From Grifola frondosa (Eukaryota; Basidiomycota; Agaricomycetes; Polyporales; Grifolaceae), in contig LUGG01000009.1 of assembly GCA_001683735.1 (NCBI GenBank), positions 992,001 to 1,056,000 on the forward strand: a stretch of 64,000 nucleotides of DNA. Reading direction: 5' to 3'. Below the pieces are notes generated by a model. It was not told the DNA's origin. It made no database searches and saw only the letters and a list, made by a program, of their open reading frames with translations. Shown in pieces: positions 46,955-58,398 of this stretch (position 1 is its first letter; each line of letters opens with the position of its first letter). Both the position numbers and the translations under genes were made by a program.

Positions 46955-47633
46955 ATGCCCGCCAGAAAACAGCGTAAGTCTGTTCAGTATGGCTACTAGC
47001 CTGTTATCCTCATATTTCTTCGGGTGATCACGCAGCTGCGCGACATGCACATGCTACTACCGCACAGCTCGACCCCGAGGTACTTGCTAAACGTACGAAA
47101 AGACATTTGGACGAACTCGAGGTACACCGCTCCGAAACCACTATATCCTCTGGTGCATACTAACGGCCTCGTGAACAGCGCTCAAACTACACTGAGTCAT
47201 CCGCGCTCTTTCCCGGACTCGACGACGATGCCGATGCGCCCGGAGGGCGTTCTGCCAAAGGCCGCGCGCGACAGACCATCTCGGACAAGCGGGAGTGGGA
47301 CGGGAAGAAGCGAAAGAAATCTACGATGAACGTGCGTACCGCAGTTCTTTACAAGAAGAGCCTTGCGACCCTTCAGGACGAGTCGGTGCGTCGCCCTGAA
47401 CTTGCTGAATTATTGGTGCCCAATGTGCCTCTGCAGGGTATTGCTAACATGCCGCCTGGCGTCCCACGTACTTCACTGCTAGTGCTCCGCCTCCTCGGCA
47501 GCCTCCACGCCTGTTTTGTTCGGTGTGTGGGTATTGGGGAAAGTACAGGTGTAAGAGATGTGCGATGCCATATTGTGATCTGAATTGTGAGGGAGTGCAT
47601 AACGAGACACGGTGTGAGCGACGGGTTATGTGA
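46955..47633 (+). CDS. VPS71: Vps71/Swc6 (ZNHIT1-type) subunit of SWR1 complex
   Basis: HIT-type zinc-finger subunit of the SWR1 chromatin remodeller, which loads histone H2A.Z in the nucleus. Exons: 46955-46973, 47036-47121, 47179-47385, 47437-47633, with GT-AG introns and a good ATACTAAC branch site in intron 2. The N-terminal LAKRTKRHLDELERSNY is typical. The C-terminal zf-HIT reads CSVCGYWGKYRCKRC, then YCDLNC, then a terminal HNETRCERR. The coding length is 509 bases, one short of a multiple of three. The frame breaks after MPPGVP at about 47464, and adding one C to CCC restores TYFTASAPP. Probably a consensus error; if real, the zinc finger is lost. Length about 169 residues, normal for the family. 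Convergent with MET2. Confidence 0.9.
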
Positions 47634-47869
47634 GCACTTCAAGTGTGTTCCTTTGAAGTGCTTGGTCCAGTTGACTTTTACCCTGTAGGTATTCCGCATG
47701 TATTCTTCCTGACCAGAACTATCTATACATTAAATCCGTACTTTCGAATACAAATTATATCTTCCCAGAAAACACACACCCTGACTTCCCAATCGTACAA
47801 ATCGACTAGTCTACAATTATTAAGATCTCTACATGGTCAGATTTTGCTTGTATCCAGTCTACTCGCAGG

Positions 47870-49296
47870 TTACCACCTTGTGATGTCTGCCTCCGCCTCA
47901 CCGAACATACTCGTCTTCTTCACATCGAAGCCTTCCTCTGGCTCATCCACCACCTGATTCCCTTCTGAAGTCCGATAATATTCTGGGAACTCTCTCCTTA
48001 AGAATCGCATGATATGCCCATTAATAAGTTCGAACTCTAGAAGGAACCCATCATGCCCCTCAGGCGAGGGATGATGATGAGCTCCGCATCTGGCACATGT
48101 TCCGCGATCTCGCGCTGCTCCGAGGTCGTGAACAGCCCATCCGTCTGGATGCCTATGACGAGAGCGCGAGGAGGCAGCGTCGCGAGCACTCGTGCGAGCG
48201 CGTGGGATTCATCCTCGTCCGGAGAAAGGAGTCGCCCACGAGCGACATCGTGAGTGTCGAGCTTGCGGGTGATGTGGATGTAACAGTTTGCGTCGAAGCG
48301 CGACGTGAATTTGTCACCCTGGTAGCGCAGATAACTCTGGGCAGAGAATATCGGAGGAGGGGAAGGCGGCAGCTGCGGAGTACCCGGGGCGGAGGCCAGG
48401 CGGTTGCGGTTGCCATCATTGTGGGCGGCGAGCGCATCGTCCGTGCTCGGCATCACGGGGAACGCGGCGGGTGAGGATGGTGTCGCAGCCCACTGAGAGC
48501 TTTTGCGGCTTGCGGCCGAAGCGGCTCTCAAAGGAGTCGCGCGAGCGATATGTGAGGAGCGCCGCCATACGGGCCGCACCGAGCCCCGAGGCGGGCTGTA
48601 TCTGATAGTACCCATCCTCGTAGCTCGGGTCGCTATAGATGCTCTGACGTTGCGCTTCACCCCAGCTGATACACCATGCAGAGTGCCGCGCAGAGGTAGC
48701 TATAGGAATGACGTGCCGGACATAGCCTGGCGGCGTGCATAAGGGCCATTCGAGGATTGCCATCCCGCCCATTGATCCCCCGATAGCAACGGCGACAGAG
48801 GAGACACCGAGGTGGTCCAATACAAGCTTGTGTATCCTGCATTACAGAGTCAATGCCATATGACGTTCGAGATGCAGAAGATCATTACCGGACGTCGTCC
48901 CGAATGGTCGTTGCGGGGAATTCGGGGCCATATGGCCCCCGTGTCTGGATTTGTCGTCACTGCGGAAGCAGAGCCGTAAGTGATCCCAGCAGTTCCCGCA
49001 GAAGATGAAGAATCGGTTGGGATCAAATGCTTTCCCGCGACCCATGAGCGGACCCCACCTACAGAATGTCGTTGATTCGCCATCTACATAGCATATCGAA
49101 TTGTACATACCAATCTTCAACGTCTGCGCTCCCTGTGAAGGCGTGGCAAATGATCATGACATTATCTTTTCGCTCGTTCAGCGTCCCCCATGTCTTGTAT
49201 GCAACTGGTGCCTGGTGTAATACTCTTCCTGATTCAAGAGTGAAAGGACGGAACAGTATATATCTCCTGATCAATCAACTCAACGAAGGATGGCAT
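47870..49296 (-). CDS. MET2: homoserine O-acetyltransferase, several apparent frameshifts
   Basis: Acetylates homoserine from acetyl-CoA, an early step of methionine synthesis; alpha/beta-hydrolase fold. The start at 49296 reads MPSFVELIDQEIYTVPSF. Conserved blocks: LESGRVLHQAPVAYKTWG, ICHAFTGSADVEDW, GRGKAFDPNRFFIFC, IGGSMGG (nucleophile Ser), TSARHSAWCISWGEAQRQSI, FSAQSYLRYQGDKF, TDGLFTTSEQ (catalytic Asp) and EGHDGFLLEFELING (catalytic His), ending ITRW at 47870. Two introns are clear (near 49123 and 48887). The frame shifts near 49244, 48991, 48980, 48938, 48510 and 48068, mostly at runs of A, C or G. The last one separates the catalytic His. Either the consensus is poor here or the gene is decaying. 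As a single-copy biosynthetic gene, error seems likelier. Confidence 0.88.
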
Positions 49297-49821
49297 GATG
49301 GAAACAAGGAAGAGAGACTGTAGGGGCTAGCACATGCTGTGAGAGGGTATAGATATGGCGCAATTGGTGTCCTTGGGCAAACCGCACTGTGTCCACTTTC
49401 TGAGTCAAATTCAGCTTACTAAGCGAAAGTGAAATTATTTTTTGTTGCTTTTTAGTATGTAACAATAAATCACAAACTCACCTAACAGAATCTGTTGATA
49501 GAAGCCGTAGTTACGCGGGCGAATATGATAGTATTCAAGCGCCTATTATGGAGCATCGTCTCGAGGACCACCAAATGGCAACCATTTTTCTCCCTTTTCC
49601 CTCGTTCAACCTTCCCTTTTCCGGCCCCGCCAGGTATATACCCTGCATACCCTGTCGCCCGCCCTTGGCCAGCACGGGGACTCAGCTGAACGCATCCTGC
49701 CGTTCAGCTAAACCACTGTCCCTCTCTTATACCGACACTCTTTTTCAACCGAATCCTGACCGCTGTCTACGAGGGAACGATACACATATCACACATACCA
49801 CGCATACCATATTACCGTAAA
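49297..49821. promoter_or_regulatory. divergent promoter region, MET2 / first SH3 gene
   Basis: 525 bp between the two start codons. The half near the SH3 gene has CCTTTTCCG, a GTATATACC box (49633) and TCTTATACCGACACTCTTTTT (about 49732). These correspond to TGGTATACC and TTTTATACGGACACTCTTTTT upstream of the second SH3 gene. The shared TATA-like box and pyrimidine runs are probably promoter elements kept since duplication. Confidence 0.45.
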
Positions 49822-50722
49822 ATGGCCCCCATATCCAGCTACTCACGCGCGGAACGACCGACGCCTCCGACGGGAACTCTATCAGCCCGTCCATCATTGG
49901 AGGTATTGCAGTGGCCGCTGCTATCGGCGCAGGCCTAGCTATCTGGTTTGCCATCCGTTTCATAAGGAAACGCGCTGTAAACCAACGGAGGGAGGAACGA
50001 CAGTCCGCCTTCTTGAATGTACGCGGCATCGTTAAGGTAGACGAGGAGAAGAGATCTGGGTGAGTTTGGGGCTTTCTCCAGAAGAGTGTTGAGATCGCTG
50101 AAGCGAGCACTATAGCGGAACGTTACCTGTGAAGGGGACGTTCAACCGGAATCAGCTCGCCCCACATGTGATTATGCCCGAAAAGGCGGTCATTCGTCCC
50201 GGCGCGTCGCGCAACGAAATCATCGACCACTACGCCGCGGAGGGGAAGCTGCCCCGCCCCTTCGCGCCGTTCTCCCTTGCCATGAGTGGTGGGAACCTGT
50301 CCGTCCCTGCGGGCGACACGAGCCCTGTGCGCCCCCTCTCCACCGCGTCCTTCCTCTCCATCGCCAACTCAAACCGCCTCTCAATCGCCTCTACCGTTTC
50401 GTCCCTTGGCGCCTCGGGCCAGCGCAAGGTCCGCCAAATATTCGACCCCGTCCTTCCCGACGAACTGGTCATCTCCCTCGGCGAGCAGCTCACCGTCGTA
50501 CAGAGTTTTGACGACGGTTGGTGCATCGTCGGCAGGGACAGCATGATGAACCCTGGCGACGCGGAGCTCGGCGCTGCGCCCGCGTGGTGCTTCCTCAAGC
50601 CCGTGAAGGGTCTCAGGGCCGAACGCCCCATGCGTATCTCGAGTCTTGGCGTCACCGTCAACCTGGACGTCGGGCCCGGCTTCGAGGGCCGCGACAACGT
50701 CATGTCGTGGTCCAACTTCTGA
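49822..50722 (+). CDS. single-pass membrane protein with C-terminal SH3 domain, copy 1
   Basis: Exons 49822-50059 and 50116-50722. Order: short polar N-terminus, membrane helix (IAVAAAIGAGLAIWFAIRF), basic stop-transfer KRAVNQRRE, a linker with Ser-rich LSIANSNRLSIASTVSSL, then an SH3-like domain: DELVISLGEQLTVVQSFDDG, WCIVGRD and WCFLKPVKGL. The architecture (membrane helix, linker, SH3) resembles fungal Fus1-type proteins, but sequence similarity to Fus1 is not claimed. The first codons need one extra base: GCCCCCATATCC has five C where a sixth restores MAPHIQLLTRGTTD, matching copy 2. It has about 80 linker residues that copy 2 lacks. No function can be given beyond likely membrane scaffolding. 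Confidence 0.8.
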
Positions 50723-51717
50723 CCGCCGTCATGAGTTTCGCCCCCGCCTGTGCCATTTCTCCTGTTTGTCGCCATATCCGTCTTGTGTTTTATTTGTTCG
50801 CCCGATCTGCGCATACCCCTTCGACTCCACGCCATTCCGCCATGCTTTCCCATTCACATTTTTGTTTTCAAGGTTCACGACTGTCTCGATGACAGAGCGG
50901 GACGCCAACGCCCTGGGTGGATTTTTCTGCACATAACGGAGCTATTTGAATAGCGTTACCAATAGGCACATGCTTCGCACTCATTCTCTTTCCTCTCAAC
51001 CCCACTGCTTCCCCGGTTCGTATCGCCTTATAACTCCACCGGCTAGTCGCGTGTGGCATTCTGATACTCGTGCATAGTCACCCATTGCTATTTGATGATT
51101 ATTTATGTACATGTCTTTTGTTAGAAAAGCGGCCCTTGCATAGGTTGGTAATAAGCAAACCCAAAAGCGACAAGCTATCTAGAGAGCGTACAAGAAGATT
51201 TGGTGAACTTCTGGCTGCAGTATGAACAAGATCATTATTTTTATTTTATTTTCATCGAACAACGCACGTGGAGATAGAGTCAAACGGTGTAATGTTTTCG
51301 CCAGAATATTAAATAAAGTAATAAATCCGTATTTTCGTGGGCACATCCAGCGGCCAATGGCGAGAGAGAGCGCTGATCGCGATCGACAGCACTTTCAGTG
51401 ATCTACGACAGGCCACGACGTTGTGCAAGCCATATGCAAGCCTGTGTCCACCATGGAGCATCGTTTCGAGAATCGCTTGCATGCATCCAAATGTCCCCTA
51501 TTTCATCTCCTCTCAACAACTCCTCCTTCCCCGGCTCCGCCTGGTATACCTCTCGCCAGCCCTTGGCTAATACAAGGACAGAGTTGAATGCGTCCTGCCG
51601 CTCGATACAAATCACCGTCGCTCTTTTATACGGACACTCTTTTTGACTTAGTCCTCCGAGCTTACGAGGGAACAATACGTATATCACGTATACCCACCCG
51701 CATTACACCCCCGTAAA
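50723..51717. other. intergenic region between SH3 paralogues
   Basis: 3' flank of copy 1 and promoter of copy 2. The latter contains TATACCTCTCGCC (about 51543) and TTTTATACGGACACTC (about 51634), duplicated from upstream of copy 1. No further gene seen. Confidence 0.5.
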
Positions 51718-52421
51718 ATGGCACCCCATATCCAGCTGTTCGCGCGCGGAACGACTGATGATTCTGACGAGAGCACCCTCAGCCCAACCATCATCGCGGG
51801 CATCGCAGTGGCTGCCTCGATCGGCGTGGGACTCGTTATCTCGTTCACCATTCGTTTCCTCCGGAAACGCGCCGCAGACAAACGAAGGGAAGACCGGCGG
51901 CCTACCGCCTTCTTGAATATGCCCGGAGTCGTCAAGGCGGATGAGGAGAAGGATTCTCAGTGAGTGTCATGCCTTGTCTTGGTGCATGCTGGAGACACTG
52001 AACCGAATGCCGCAGCGGTACATTGCCTGCCGACCCCTTCCTCTCCACCTCGCACCCCGGCGGCAACCCAAACCGTCTCTCCATAGCCTCCACCCTTTCG
52101 TCACTCGGTGCGCCGGGCAAGCGGAAAGTCCACCAACTCTTTGACCCCAAGCTGCCTGACGAGCTCGTCGTCTGCCTCGGTGAACAGCTCTCTGTCGTGC
52201 AGATCTTTGACGACGGCTGGTGCATTGTTGGCAGGGATAGTGCACTCCACCATGGCGATGCGGAGCTTGGCGCTGTCCCCGCGTTATGCTTCCTCGAACC
52301 TGTGAAGGACCTGAAAATCGAGCCTCCTTCGCGTGTGTCCAGCTTGGGTGTCACCGTCAATCTTGACGGGGGACCTGGCGTCGAAGGCCGCAAGAACGTT
52401 GTTTCGTGGTCCAACTTGTGA
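51718..52421 (+). CDS. single-pass membrane protein with C-terminal SH3 domain, copy 2
   Basis: Exons 51718-51959 and 52016-52421, intact. N-terminus MAPHIQLFARGTTDD, membrane helix (IAGIAVAASIGVGLVISFTI), basic RFLRKRAADKRRE, short linker with NRLSIASTLSSLG, then SH3: PDELVVCLGEQLSVVQIFDD, WCIVGRD, LCFLEPVKDL. About 215 residues. Tandem paralogue of 49822-50722: the intron position, promoter boxes (51540-51716) and 3' flank (for example CATAGT and CTATTTGAT...ATTATGTAC) are also duplicated, so a unit of roughly 1.8 kb was copied. The linker after the intron is about 80 residues shorter than in copy 1. Confidence 0.82.
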
Positions 52422-52917
52422 CCAACCTAATCCCATAGGATTCTTGCGTCCTACCCACCTCTTTGACCGGTTCTCGTATTGATCTGCTGATTCGTCTGTT
52501 TGCCTGACTCCCACGCTCTTTTCCGTCCGATATTGATAGATTTGCCACTGTTTTAACGGCAGAGCATGCTTCTACATACTTTCTGCAGGTGGCAGAACTG
52601 TTTCGTTAGTGTTATCTTATCCACAGATATACCGCTTGTGCATCTTATCATCTGTTTTGCAACTCTCCCAGCTGATCAGGTGTCACATTTCGATATTCGT
52701 GCATAGTGTGCACCGAGCTGCTCACTTACTATTTGATCATTATGTACGCTTTGTCCAACCATCCCTGTACCACTTATTCGTTACTCTGTACTGTCGTACG
52801 CGCACGTCATCCAGGAGTTTCTTGCCTTTCTAAATCCTCTTAATTGAGATCGCTGTAGAGATAGACGCCCCGAGTAAAGTGATCGACAGCCGTAAATATG
52901 GCCTCCTGTTTTCTGCC
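52422..52917. other. intergenic region between the second SH3 gene and ASA1
   Basis: Contains the duplicated 3' flank of the SH3 unit and the upstream region of ASA1. No gene or RNA seen. Confidence 0.45.
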
Positions 52918-54436
52918 ATGTCTCATCCGCCACCTTCACCGTCTCATATTCTCCGTGGCCACATTGCCCAAGTCAATGCTTTATGGTTCTCTGATGATAA
53001 TGAACGTCTATACTCTGGCGACGCTGCAGGCGCCATTGTAATCACCTCCACGCGCACGTTGCGCCCTCTCGCCGCGTGGAATGCCCACACCGACGGTATC
53101 CTGGGGGTGCAAGAGCTGGAAGACCGCGTCATCACGTCCGTTCGTGCGCGCCATCTTCTCGCGTACGTGCAGAGCTGATCGTAGATGCAGACACGGCAGG
53201 GACAACAAGCTGCACGTATGGAGCCCCGTGCGAGAGCCCGCAAGTGCACTTGGGGACTCTGCAGCGGCGCCGGGACTGCAGACGCCGACGCTGTGTTACT
53301 CTATGGACGTTAATGCCCTGAATTACTGCCGGTTCTCACTGCTCGCCCTGTCTGAGACTGCTCGTACGGACGAATGTCGGGCCCTCATCGCCCTGCCCAA
53401 TCTTGTCGATTCATCAGTGGTATGCACCATCCAATGATAAACCAACGCGCATTTCACTAAATATAATAACACATCAAGGCTGACGTATGGACGCTGCCCT
53501 CCATGCAGAGGTTGCATGCCGCCATTGGTAAAACGGGTCAAAGACCTTCTTCTCCTAACGAAAGAAATGCTCTAGGTAATTACCTATATTCTACATTGCT
53601 GCGGTGGTATAATTGACGCGGGCTCGTGAGGAATCATCATGTCCATGCACCTCTTCGAAGCGGCACACCCCCATATAGTCGGCCAGATCCAGCTGCGGCT
53701 GCTATGTGGTTACGAGAACGGCAGCGTGTCGATGTGGGCGTACACACGGCGCGACAAGGAGACATCCGTGGAAGGCATCGGGTGGGATTCGCTGTGGAGC
53801 GTTAAGCTGCATGTCGAGACGAGTGCGTGCTGCCTTACCTGTGATGTAAAGATGCTGTTCGCTGATATTTGGTTGGGTCAGTAATGGCAATGACAGTGTC
53901 CAGGGATAACTCTTTCGCTTTGACCGTCTCTGCAGATCATCTGGTCGGCCGCTATGATATACAGGTAAGCTCATAACGTGCCCTTCCCTCCATCACTGAG
54001 ATAGACTTGCCGCCGTAGGCTGCTGGGAACCAAGCAGCCGTGCAGATTGCTTGCACAGTCCACAGAACGAAACATCCCGGAAATGGCTCAATCGCTATTC
54101 GAGACGACGGCAAAGTCTGCGCCATCGGTGGATGGGACGGAAAGTGAGTGCACACACGCGTGTGCGTCGCTTGGAGCTCATGGACCCGATCGTAGGATCC
54201 GACTGTACTCAACGAAGACCATGAAATCCCTAGGCACGCTGGATTACCACAAGAAAAGCTGTCAAGTGTTGGCGTTCGCGAGATCAGAACAGCACAGCAT
54301 GGCGGCCAGAGACGACACGGATAGTGATGACGAAATGGGCAGTGAGGAAAAGGCAGAGAGGTGTCGTTGGCTTGCTTCGGGCAGCCAGGATCATCGTGTG
54401 GCAATTTGGACATTGATAAATTTTGGTAAAACATGA
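52918..54436 (+). CDS. ASA1: WD40 protein, ASTRA-associated protein 1 homologue
   Basis: Seven exons: 52918-53135, 53191-53419, 53479-53575, 53631-53822, 53882-53964, 54019-54143, 54196-54436. They sum to 1185 bases, 394 residues, with no frameshift. WD40 blades: HILRGHIAQVNALWFSDDN near residue 11, RPLAAWNAHTDGILGV, HGRDNKLHVWSPV, LLCGYENGSVSMWAY, SADHLVGRYDIQ, AIGGWDGKIRLYSTKTM and SGSQDHRVAIWTLINFGKT at the end. The LxSGD and the closing GWDGKIR-YS arrangement match Asa1, a subunit associated with the ASTRA complex that supports Tel2-dependent maturation of PIKK kinases. The start at 52918 was preferred over an upstream in-frame ATG (52879) because the first blade begins at once. An acidic insert (DDTDSDDEMGSEEK) lies before the last blade. 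Confidence 0.87.
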
Positions 54437-54955
54437 AATATGACGTGGTGTCCTGGAAGCAATAGTCGTGTTTTCGGAGATCACACTTTCAAGCCAAATT
54501 CGATCTTCGGTAGTATAAACGATCAGCGTCGTTTGTCGCCACCACATCGCACGTGTGGCGGCACAAGACCTCGTCGCGCGGTCAATCATGAACGCTCAAA
54601 ATCTGGTCCGCTCTTAGCCCACTATGTTTCTCCTATCAAGAGCATGCACATGGACACACATTCGCGAAGACCAGAGTGACTCATAGACGGTCATATGCAG
54701 CATCAAACCAGGCAGAAATGTATGAACCCCGATCCGCCCCCCTTGGTCGTATGGCATTTTGGTTTATCAAATGACAAAGCCCGCGTCTCCTGCGGGGCGC
54801 ACATCCGAGAGGCCCGAGGTAGCCAGTAAGTAAAGCGAACACGCCTGATGAAACCCATCATGCGCCGCCGTCAGCCGCCGTACAGCATCCTTGGAGAAGG
54901 TATAAGAATCCGCACCAGTAATGGCGCTGGTTGTCCGTTTTTTTCGACGTTGATC
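54437..54955. other. intergenic region upstream of the S28 peptidase
   Basis: 519 bp. An in-frame ATG at 54848 could extend the peptidase N-terminally by 36 residues, but would hide its signal peptide. A GGTATAAGAATC box lies at 54899-54910. Nothing else seen. Confidence 0.45.
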
Positions 54956-57206
54956 ATGTTGAGGTCAACGTTGACGGGCATTGTCGCCTTCGCCGTGCTG
55001 CTGAGCCATGTCCAGGCCCGTCTGTCCACCACCAGTGCACAGGGCATCAATCTGCAGCGGCTCGGCAACGCGAAGCAAGAGAAGCTGTTAACTGACGTCG
55101 TGAATGCCGCTACCTTCCCCGTATACAACTTCACCCAACCTCTCGATCACTTCACGGACACGGGATTCACCTGGAACCAGCGATACTGGGTGAGCACCCG
55201 CCACTACAAACAGGGCGGGCCCGTGGTAGTCTTTGAGGCTGGCGAGGGCCCCGGAGATGTCCGGATCCCCATTTTGGATACTGGAATCGTCAACATCCTC
55301 ACCAATGCAACTGGAGGTCTGGGCATTATCTTGGAGCATCGCTATTACGGTGAGCGTGATGGCCTTGGCGTTGGACACACAGTTGATTGATTTCTGTTCT
55401 TGCAGGCGAATCTGTGCCTGTGCAGAACTTCACAACGGATTCTCTCAGGTACTGTACTGTTCTAACCACGTTTGGCCATTAGTTTGATGCGATGTCTTTG
55501 CAGATGGCTGAATAACGAACAAGCTGCTGCTGATTCTGCCTATTTTATGTCTCATGTCAAGTTCGAAGGCATTCCACATGACTTGACAGCACCTGGGACA
55601 CCTTGGATTTATTATGGAGTAAGCAAGGGCAACTCCTCGTCGCGTTCTCTGCGCGACGTTGATCTGGGACATTCAGGGCTCCTACGGCGGTGCACGAGCA
55701 GCACACATGAGAGTCCTCTACCCAAATGTCACCTTCGGCGCAATCGCCTCCAGCGGAGTAACTCACGCGACACTGGACGACTGGCGTTACTACGACATTA
55801 TCCGGCAGTACGCACCCTCCGATTGTATGGCGCAAGTGGTGAAGAGCATCGTGGAGTTTGATGATCTTATCGCCAATCCATCGACGCACCATGCAGTCAA
55901 GGCATTGTTTGGTTTGCCGAACGTCACGCACGACGCTGACGTTGCGTCTATCCTCTCGGTTCGTGCCGAGCTCGTTCGTTAAAGGTGGTGTTTTGACTCG
56001 GCATTCTGGCAGGCGCCACTGGGAGCATGGCAAGACACGAATTGGGACCCTGCAGTGTCCACGACCGATTTTGCGACGTTCTGCAATGCGCTAGGCACAC
56101 CGGATAGTAAGACGATATCGACTTCCCAGGGCATCACCGTGAGCTCGGCGCTCGCCAATTATGCGACGTACATCAATGAAGTGAGTCAGACTGTCCACAC
56201 GAATATGCTGAGATGCTGAGATGTCACTCACCGGATCCTCAGACGTTTGCGTCCGATTGCCCGGCTCCTGCCACCCAGGACGAGGTGCGTCGTCAAGCGT
56301 AGTCCCCGAATTTGCCCAATTTATGGACGGTCGGCGTAGTGTTTCGGAACTTACGACGCGAGTGCATATCAGGCTACTGATCTCTCGCAGACATGGCGGT
56401 TGTGGACATTCCAAGTCTGTACGCAGTGGGGTTTCTTCTCCGTATGTAAACCTCTGGCCTCTCGACGTGCATCGCCATGCTTACAAGCATATGCTCATCT
56501 CGGATTTCAGACACCGCCTCCGGACCCCAGCCGCCCGCGTATCATCTCCCGGCTCATAACGGAGGAATATTCCTCGATGATCTGCAGATTGGTGGGTTGA
56601 AAATCTAACTCACATCTGTCGTCCCACAAGTTTGGCAAATTTTATTGTGACATGGGGATCGAGAGGCACCGCAGTTCCGGGTGGAGTCGGGCTGTGCATC
56701 CAGCCATATGAATCCCGTGCTGAAACTTGGTGACACGGCAGGCATACCCCCCAGGGAAATTCTTTCAGGTACCGCCACAGCCAAATATCACTGCGGTGAA
56801 CGCGCTTGGTGGCTATAATATCGCCGCAGACCGTCTTGCAATCATCGATGGACAAGGCGAGTGATCCGTTCTATCACTCATCATGACGCATACGCTGACT
56901 CCGATGCTGCGTCTCAAGCTGACCCCTGGAGAGGCGATACGCCACATAGTCCCGAAGCGAAGAACCGCACGGATACAATCATTCGGCCATTCAAATTAAT
57001 CCCCGGTAAGATTCCGTCCCGGCTCCGAATTCACATGCATGACTTTGTGCTGATGCGGGAGAATAGGCGCGGTGCATCATTGGGACGAGAATGGCCTCGC
57101 AGACCCGAGCGCGGAGCCTCCTGCTATTCACACTATTCATCAGCAGGAAATCGAGTTTGTGAAAGCGTGGCTGCAGGATTTTAAATCACCAAAGGATACT
57201 GCGTAG
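54956..57206 (+). CDS. serine peptidase of family S28 (Pro-Xaa carboxypeptidase-like), secreted
   Basis: Eleven exons: 54956-55349, 55406-55448, 55504-55618, 55677-55958, 56013-56180, 56243-56284, 56340-56441, 56511-56591, 56742-56856, 56919-57005, 57067-57206 (1569 bases, 522 residues, no frameshift). A signal peptide (MLRSTLTGIVAFAVLLSHVQA) is followed by FTQPLDHFTDTG, VVFEAGEGPGD, ILEHRYYGESVPV, then GGSYGGARAAHMR with the nucleophile Ser, ADPWRGDTPHS (Asp) and AVHHWDENGLADPS (His), the S28 triad order. Several N-x-S/T sites suggest glycosylation. These enzymes cut proteins after or next to proline in vacuoles or outside the cell. Intron 9 has a GC donor (GCGAGT at 56857) and intron 8 is unusually long (150 bp). 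Convergent with the cyclophilin gene. Confidence 0.9.
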
Positions 57207-57448
57207 GGAGTGTCGACGCGGAATAGCATTCATGATTTGGAAATTCGATGGCAGTGGTGCTTTGTAAGGATCCGAATGACAGTGTCCTACGATTAGGAAA
57301 GCAAGTTGGACAGCCAAAGTCCTGAGATCAAGCTCAAGATAAGCTACAGGCAGATAGATAGCCGTATGCATCAATGGCGCACATACATGATCAAAACCAC
57401 AATCATAAGTGTAGAACATAAAACAATCTACGAGACCAACCGCAGAGG

Positions 57449-58398
57449 TTATCTAGATGCTAGCTGACTATCTGCTATCGGATTTGCGTGTATTGTGACC
57501 TGCTCAATAGAATGGTTAGAACAACACATTCGGCAACACGTCAGACATGGCAGTATATAGCAGATGGGACAATACGTGACGATCGAAAATGGCTCAGAAG
57601 AACCTTGTGTCGGAAAATGGCTACTCACATGGGTCAATCTAATTTCATTAAGAGGTCTGTTTTTCGCATTAACGGGAGCCCGTTCCATGGCATCAAGCGT
57701 CGAGTCGGCACCATCGATAACCTTATTTTTCGTCATTCACAGCAATTCAGCCATCTGGGTCATCACAATGGTGCGAAGACACCACACACCTTCCCGAAAA
57801 TTGTGTATTTCCCATCGAGATGTGGCTGCTTCGAATATGTGATGAAGAACTGTGACTTGTTTGTGTCGGGGCCAGAGTTAGCCATTGCAAGTAAACCACG
57901 GTTATTAAACTGTGGCAGAGAAGGTTGCCGGCTAAGTGAGGAACATACCACCACGTAATAGACTATACCTTGAGTGTCGAACGGATCTCATCTGCAAAAG
58001 GCTTTCCCCAGATGCTCTGTCCTCCTTTCCCAGAACCTGTGGGGTCGCCTGTCTGAATCATGAAGCCTTTGATGTTTCGGTGCCATAAGCAGTTGTCATA
58101 GTAGTTCGAAGCGCATAAAGCTAGGAAGTTCTGCCAAGTGGTTATAGAAGACAAGGCGGTTGAGCAATGAACGTAATAGCATTAAGATGCACGTCACGGT
58201 GTAGCTCACCTCGGCGGTCTTTGGGACTGCCTCACAAAAGATCTCAACCTAGACAATAGGAAGCACGATTGAACATGGGAACTGGCGACCGAGGGGATAG
58301 GGGATACTTTTATGTCGCCAAGGGTGGTATGGAGGGTGACTGACTAGAGAGAATCAGAAGATCAATCAGAAGATATGGAAGTGTAGTGTGCCCACCAT
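57449..58398 (-). CDS. cyclophilin-type peptidyl-prolyl isomerase, PPIL3/Cyp10 class
   Basis: Seven exons on the minus strand: 58396-58398, 58308-58343, 58210-58248, 57969-58130, 57790-57909, 57629-57721, 57449-57499, giving 167 residues. The first exon is the ATG alone, followed by a 52-bp intron and [12 protein letters not shown], the usual PPIL3 N-terminus. Later blocks: [94 protein letters not shown] and a C-terminal ITIHANP-like [10 protein letters not shown]. The active-site Arg (HRNIKGF), Phe and Gln (SQFFITY) are present; the usual Phe-His of FHRNIKGF is Trp-His here. PPIL3 proteins act with the spliceosome. Divergent from the G-alpha gene. Confidence 0.92.

Noticed and set aside
48053..48474. 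Plus-strand open frames opposite MET2
   Set aside because: They are shadows of the GC-rich antisense coding strand of homoserine acetyltransferase.
54956..57206. Initial impression that the S28 peptidase is shattered by frameshifts
   Set aside because: Ten short introns, one with a GC donor, restore a continuous frame of 1569 bases.
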